NCBI GenBank assembly: GCA_013816245.1
Contig: JACDEU010000007.1
Coordinates: forward strand, 6,430 to 70,429
Source of the DNA: Actinomycetota bacterium
Lineage (GTDB): Bacteria; Actinomycetota; Thermoleophilia; Gaiellales; Gaiellaceae
Direction of reading: 5' to 3'
DNA length: 64,000 nucleotides
The notes under the pieces: generated by a model
Told to the model about the DNA's origin: nothing
The model's database searches: none
What the model saw: only the letters and a program-made list of their open reading frames with translations
Shown: positions 61,304 through 64,000 of the stretch, one piece after another
Numbering within the stretch: position 1 is the stretch's first letter
Layout: every line of letters begins with the position of its first letter
Position numbers and translations under genes: made by a program

Positions 61304-61671
61304 CGTTCGACCATCACCGACGTCGCCTTCACGACAGCAGCGGCAGACATCCCGGGAGCCAAGCCGAGGCTCTCGGCGGACTCCCGCGTGATCACCGCGA
61401 CGAGACGGGCGCCGGCGGTCACGTCGATCTCGACCTGGGCGAGGAGCCCTTCGATCTGCACCTCGCGCACGACACCCTCCAGGTGGTTGCGCGCGCTCAA
61501 CGTCTGCCGGTCGGCGCCCCGGAGGCGGTCGACCTCCCGCGCGGGTACGACGCGCCGGTTGGCGGAGTCCCGTCCAACCTTGATGCGGCCCTGGCGATCC
61601 CAGCGCCGCAGCGTGTCGAGGCTGATCCCGAGTGCGTGGGCCGCCTCGCCGGCCGTGTAGGTACGAGCCAC
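61300..61671 (-). CDS. ModE-like regulator: MerR-type HTH fused to a molybdate-binding MOP domain
   Basis: A 123-residue protein. Residues 1-53 are an HTH_17/MerR-like DNA-binding domain (YTAGEAAHALGISLDTLRRW). Residues 58-123 are a single MOP domain (LSARNHLEGVVREVQIEGLL.. with the SARN motif that binds molybdate). It heads the mod operon and is likely to repress it when molybdate is enough. It differs from E. coli ModE in its HTH type and in having one MOP unit. Confidence 0.88.
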   Translation of the reverse strand: MARTYTAGEAAHALGISLDTLRRWDRQGRIKVGRDSANRRVVPAREVDRLRGADRQTLSARNHLEGVVREVQIEGLLAQVEIDVTAGARLVAVITRESAESLGLAPGMSAAAVVKATSVMVER

Positions 61672-61711
61672 GGCTGCAGGCTAGTGCATAGGCACTACCT
61701 AGGCAAGAAGG

Positions 61712-62179
61712 CTAGAAGGGGTGGAGCTCGGAGGTGTCGTAGCCCAGCTCTTTCAGCCTCTGGATTGCGGCACGACCGTCCTTGACCGTCTGTGACTTGG
61801 CGACCTTCGTCAGGGCCTTGCCGGCCTCGACGATGCTCTCGCGCCGTGCGTCCTTGACCGGCTCGAGCTCGTCGGCCACATCGTGAAACGACCCGGCCAG
61901 CTGCTTGTTGACGTCCTGCGTGTTCGCCGGCGGCTTCAGGCCCTTGAGCTTCTTCGAGGCATCCCGCAGATGCTCCTGGAAGTTTTCGACCGACTGGTTG
62001 AACGACGCGATGTCTCTCAACTTCCCGACCTGGGAACCTGCGTCCGACAGGTCGGCGCCCACCCTCTCGATCTCTGTCTGGTACTGCGCCTTCGTCACGG
62101 TCTTCGGGCTGCTGCCGCAGCCGGCGAGGACGACGAGGAGGGCTGCAAGGGAGAGGCTGAAGGCTCGAACGGGGGTCAT
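61712..62179 (-). CDS. Lipoprotein of unknown function, coiled-coil
   Basis: A 155-residue exported lipoprotein with lipobox VLAGC near residue 21. The mature part is almost all helical and charged (YQTEIERVGADLSDAGSQVG.., HLRDASKKLKGLKPP, SFHDVADELEPVKDARRESI), probably a helical bundle. Function unknown. It is divergent from the riboswitch-controlled transporter. Confidence 0.75.
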   Translation of the reverse strand: MTPVRAFSLSLAALLVVLAGCGSSPKTVTKAQYQTEIERVGADLSDAGSQVGKLRDIASFNQSVENFQEHLRDASKKLKGLKPPANTQDVNKQLAGSFHDVADELEPVKDARRESIVEAGKALTKVAKSQTVKDGRAAIQRLKELGYDTSELHPF

Positions 62180-62190
62180 CGAGCCGGGTA

Positions 62191-62280
62191 CCCTACCGAG
62201 GCCGGGGTGCGCCACGGCTCGTTGAACGGCGCTGAGATCACACCCGTCGAACCTGATCTGGTTAGGACCAGCGAAGGGAG
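62191..62280 (+). promoter_or_regulatory. TPP (THI-box) riboswitch
   Basis: The conserved core is complete: GGGGTGC at 62204-62210, GCTGAGAT at 62231-62238, ACCC then GAACCTGATCTGG, and ACCAGCGAAGGGA at the 3' end. CCCT at 62191-62194 pairs with AGGG at 62275-62278 as P1. The 3' arm of P1 (AAGGGAG) is also the ribosome site of the next gene, so TPP binding should block translation. Confidence 0.9.
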
Positions 62281-62286
62281 CGAACG

Positions 62287-63645
62287 TTGACAAACACACC
62301 ACAGTGGGGCATCGAGCCGGTTCCGGATCGCCTGCGCGTGCTCGGCCTCGTGGACACGACACTGCTCTGGACGAACCTCGGCATCTCGCTGCTGGTGCTC
62401 GTCCTGCCGGCCTACTTCGATCTGCCGCTGCGTGATGCGCTCGCAGCGACGCTCGTCGGCGGGCTGATCGGGAACCTCATGCTCGCGGTCGCCGCGCTGA
62501 TCGGTGCGGACGCACGCGTGCCGGCGATGGTGCTGCAGCGGGCGCCGCTCGGACGCCGCGGCTCTTACCTCCCGACCGCGCTCAACATCCTGCAGTGCCT
62601 CGGGTGGGCGATCTTCGAGCTGATCGTGATCGCAACGGCCGCCGGCCTCCTCTGCGACAAGCTCTTCGGCTTCAAGGCGGTGTGGGTGTGGAAGCTCGTC
62701 TTCGGCGTGGTCGCAGGGGTGCTCGCGCTGCTCGGGCCCGTGGGATTCGTGCGCCGCTTCGTACGCAAGTTTGCGATCTGGGCGGTGCTTGCATCGGTCG
62801 TGTATCTCGCCTGGTGGATCGTCGACGGCGCGAACCTCGGCCGCAGCTGGGCGGAAGGCGGGCACAAGGGGTCGTTCTGGCTCGCGGTCGACACCGTGAT
62901 CGCGGTCACCGTGTCCTGGGCCCCCCTCGTCGCGGACTACACGCGCTTCTCACGCGACCGGCGTAGCGCCTTCTACGGGGTCGGCATCGGCTACCTCCTG
63001 CCGACACTCTTCCAGTTCGGCTTCGGCTCGATCCTCGTGCTGTCACGCGGGCTCGATCCGAGCAGGCCGGAGTTGCTGCTGATCGCGATCGCCGGCGGCG
63101 GGCTTGCGGCGGCACTCGCACTGCTGGCGCTCACCGTCGACGAGACCGACGAAGCATTCGCAAACGTCTACTCGTCTGCAGTGTCGACGCAGAACCTTTT
63201 TCCGCAGGTGCCCCAGCGCGTGCTCATCGTCGGTGCATCCGCGCTCGCGACTGTGGGCGCGCTTGCGATCGACATGCGCAGCTATCAACGGTTTCTCCTC
63301 CTCCTGGGCGCCGTCTTCGTGCCGCTGCTCGGCGTTCTGGTCGCGGACTGGCTGCTCGCCGGCGCGCATTACACGCGACAGCACATCTTCGACGGACCGG
63401 CGGTGCGTCCCGGCCCGATCGTCGCCTGGGTGACCGGCTTCTTCGTGTACGAGTGGCTGTACCAGCCGACCGACCTCGGCTTCTGGTCGCGGTGGATCGG
63501 TCACCTCCCGACGCCGTCGTACCAGATCGGAGCTTCCGTGCCGAGCTTCGCGGTCGCCTTCGGCCTGACCGCGCTCGCCGTAACGCTAGGCTCGCCGCGT
63601 GCCGCCGCTCGCCCTCGTCGGGAACCTCGCACGCGACCGGGTTGA
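62287..63645 (+). CDS. cytX: CytX-like hydroxymethylpyrimidine/thiamine-precursor permease
   Basis: A 452-residue NCS1-family transporter with about 12 helices. The region LWTNLGISLLVLVLPAYFDLPLRDALAATLVGGLIGNLML is typical for the family, and VSWAPLVADYTRFSRD is the substrate-site helix 6 region. The TPP riboswitch directly upstream points to uptake of a thiamine precursor such as HMP. TTG at 62287 lies 6 nt after AAGGGAG. Confidence 0.9.
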   Translation: MTNTPQWGIEPVPDRLRVLGLVDTTLLWTNLGISLLVLVLPAYFDLPLRDALAATLVGGLIGNLMLAVAALIGADARVPAMVLQRAPLGRRGSYLPTALNILQCLGWAIFELIVIATAAGLLCDKLFGFKAVWVWKLVFGVVAGVLALLGPVGFVRRFVRKFAIWAVLASVVYLAWWIVDGANLGRSWAEGGHKGSFWLAVDTVIAVTVSWAPLVADYTRFSRDRRSAFYGVGIGYLLPTLFQFGFGSILVLSRGLDPSRPELLLIAIAGGGLAAALALLALTVDETDEAFANVYSSAVSTQNLFPQVPQRVLIVGASALATVGALAIDMRSYQRFLLLLGAVFVPLLGVLVADWLLAGAHYTRQHIFDGPAVRPGPIVAWVTGFFVYEWLYQPTDLGFWSRWIGHLPTPSYQIGASVPSFAVAFGLTALAVTLGSPRAAARPRREPRTRPG

Positions 63646-64000
63646 CGGCAGCCCGCCGCGGATCGGCGGCGGCCCGTACTACGCGGCCCGCGCTTGGCGG
63701 GGGCTCGGCTCGCGCGCGACGATCTACACACGCTGCGGACCCGAGGAGCGTGTCGCCTACGTCCGCAAGCTGACCGCTCTCGGACTTCCCGTCGTCTCGC
63801 TCGAGGGAACCGACACGACGTCCTTCTCGTTCCACTACGAGGGCTCGGTGCGCATCATGACCGTCGAGCACCTCGGCAATCCGTGGACTCCCGAGGACGC
63901 AAAGGTCCTGCCTCCGGGCGCCTGGGTGCACGTCGCTCCGCTGCTGCGATCCGACTTCTCCGCAGAAACGCTCGCGGCGCTCGCACGCGGCCGCCGCCTC
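63599..64000 (+). CDS. PfkB/ribokinase-family sugar kinase, partial
   Basis: The 134 visible codons begin with GTG 63599, 47 nt inside cytX, and run off the window. VPPLALVGNLARDRV, then GGGPYYAARAWRGLGSRATIYT and RCGPEERVAYVRKLTALGLPV, match the N-terminal half of PfkB kinases, with the GG/substrate loop. The catalytic DTTGAGD-type motif lies beyond the end. Its substrate is unknown; the coupling to cytX hints at nucleoside or thiamine-precursor phosphorylation. Confidence 0.75.
   Translation, partial: MPPLALVGNLARDRVDGSPPRIGGGPYYAARAWRGLGSRATIYTRCGPEERVAYVRKLTALGLPVVSLEGTDTTSFSFHYEGSVRIMTVEHLGNPWTPEDAKVLPPGAWVHVAPLLRSDFSAETLAALARGRRL

Overview
The window is GC-rich chromosomal DNA with short intergenic gaps, many GTG and TTG starts and many 4-nt stop/start overlaps. 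ZAS-type anti-sigma genes, an actinobacterial-style Rieske protein with several N-terminal membrane helices and a qcr-cta respiratory operon point to Actinomycetota. A Thermoleophilia-like lineage is my best guess; this is inference from family resemblance only. No tRNA, rRNA, CRISPR array, phage or transposase gene was recognised.

Layout. 1-5.2 kb: an SDR oxidoreductase, a broken AarF/UbiB kinase gene, a small HTH protein, a thioredoxin-like lipoprotein, then the most intriguing locus: an XRE-HTH/TPR regulator followed at once by a 37-codon secreted-peptide gene and facing a promoter, repeated half-sites and a short terminated transcript. 5.2-9.2 kb: an OppC-type permease fused, across a one-base frameshift, to a beta-propeller-like exodomain, and a DHA2 exporter. 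9.2-24 kb: housekeeping and catabolic genes (acyl-CoA and acetyl-CoA synthetases, NadE, Mug, OsmC, ClpS, peptidases of families M20, M16 and M24). 24-30 kb: an amidohydrolase coupled to a three-subunit molybdenum hydroxylase, a cyclophilin, a MocA-like cytidylyltransferase and a RodZ-like protein split by a stop codon; two inverted copies of a 102-bp repeat lie here. 30-36 kb: two ECF sigma/anti-sigma pairs around a glutathione-like/metal operon and a frameshifted cation antiporter. 36-42 kb: glucose dehydrogenase, cyclase, glycogen-debranching-like enzyme, flavin disulfide reductase, HtrA. 42-47.4 kb: formate dehydrogenase fdhABC whose catalytic subunit carries an in-frame UGA at the selenocysteine position. 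47.5-52.7 kb: collagen-like protein, relics of an Rrf2 regulator and a CysA C-terminus, aconitase, small proteins. 52.7-58.8 kb: a seven-gene ctaC-ctaD-x-ctaG-qcrC-qcrA-qcrB operon in which every junction is a 4-nt overlap. 58.8-61.7 kb: a modE-like/modA/modB/modC molybdate operon. 61.7-64 kb: a lipoprotein, a TPP riboswitch controlling a CytX-like transporter, and a PfkB-family kinase cut by the window end.

How the parts fit. Molybdenum is a shared theme: molybdate uptake (modABC), cofactor cytidylation (mocA-like), a molybdenum hydroxylase and a molybdenum/tungsten selenoprotein formate dehydrogenase. Formate oxidation and the bc1-caa3-like chain give an aerobic respiratory module, with aconitase and acetyl-CoA synthetase feeding central carbon. 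The two sigma/anti-sigma pairs and the TPR regulator with its peptide are the signalling elements. Several genes carry single-base lesions, often the loss of one G, so some breaks may be sequence errors and not real pseudogenes.
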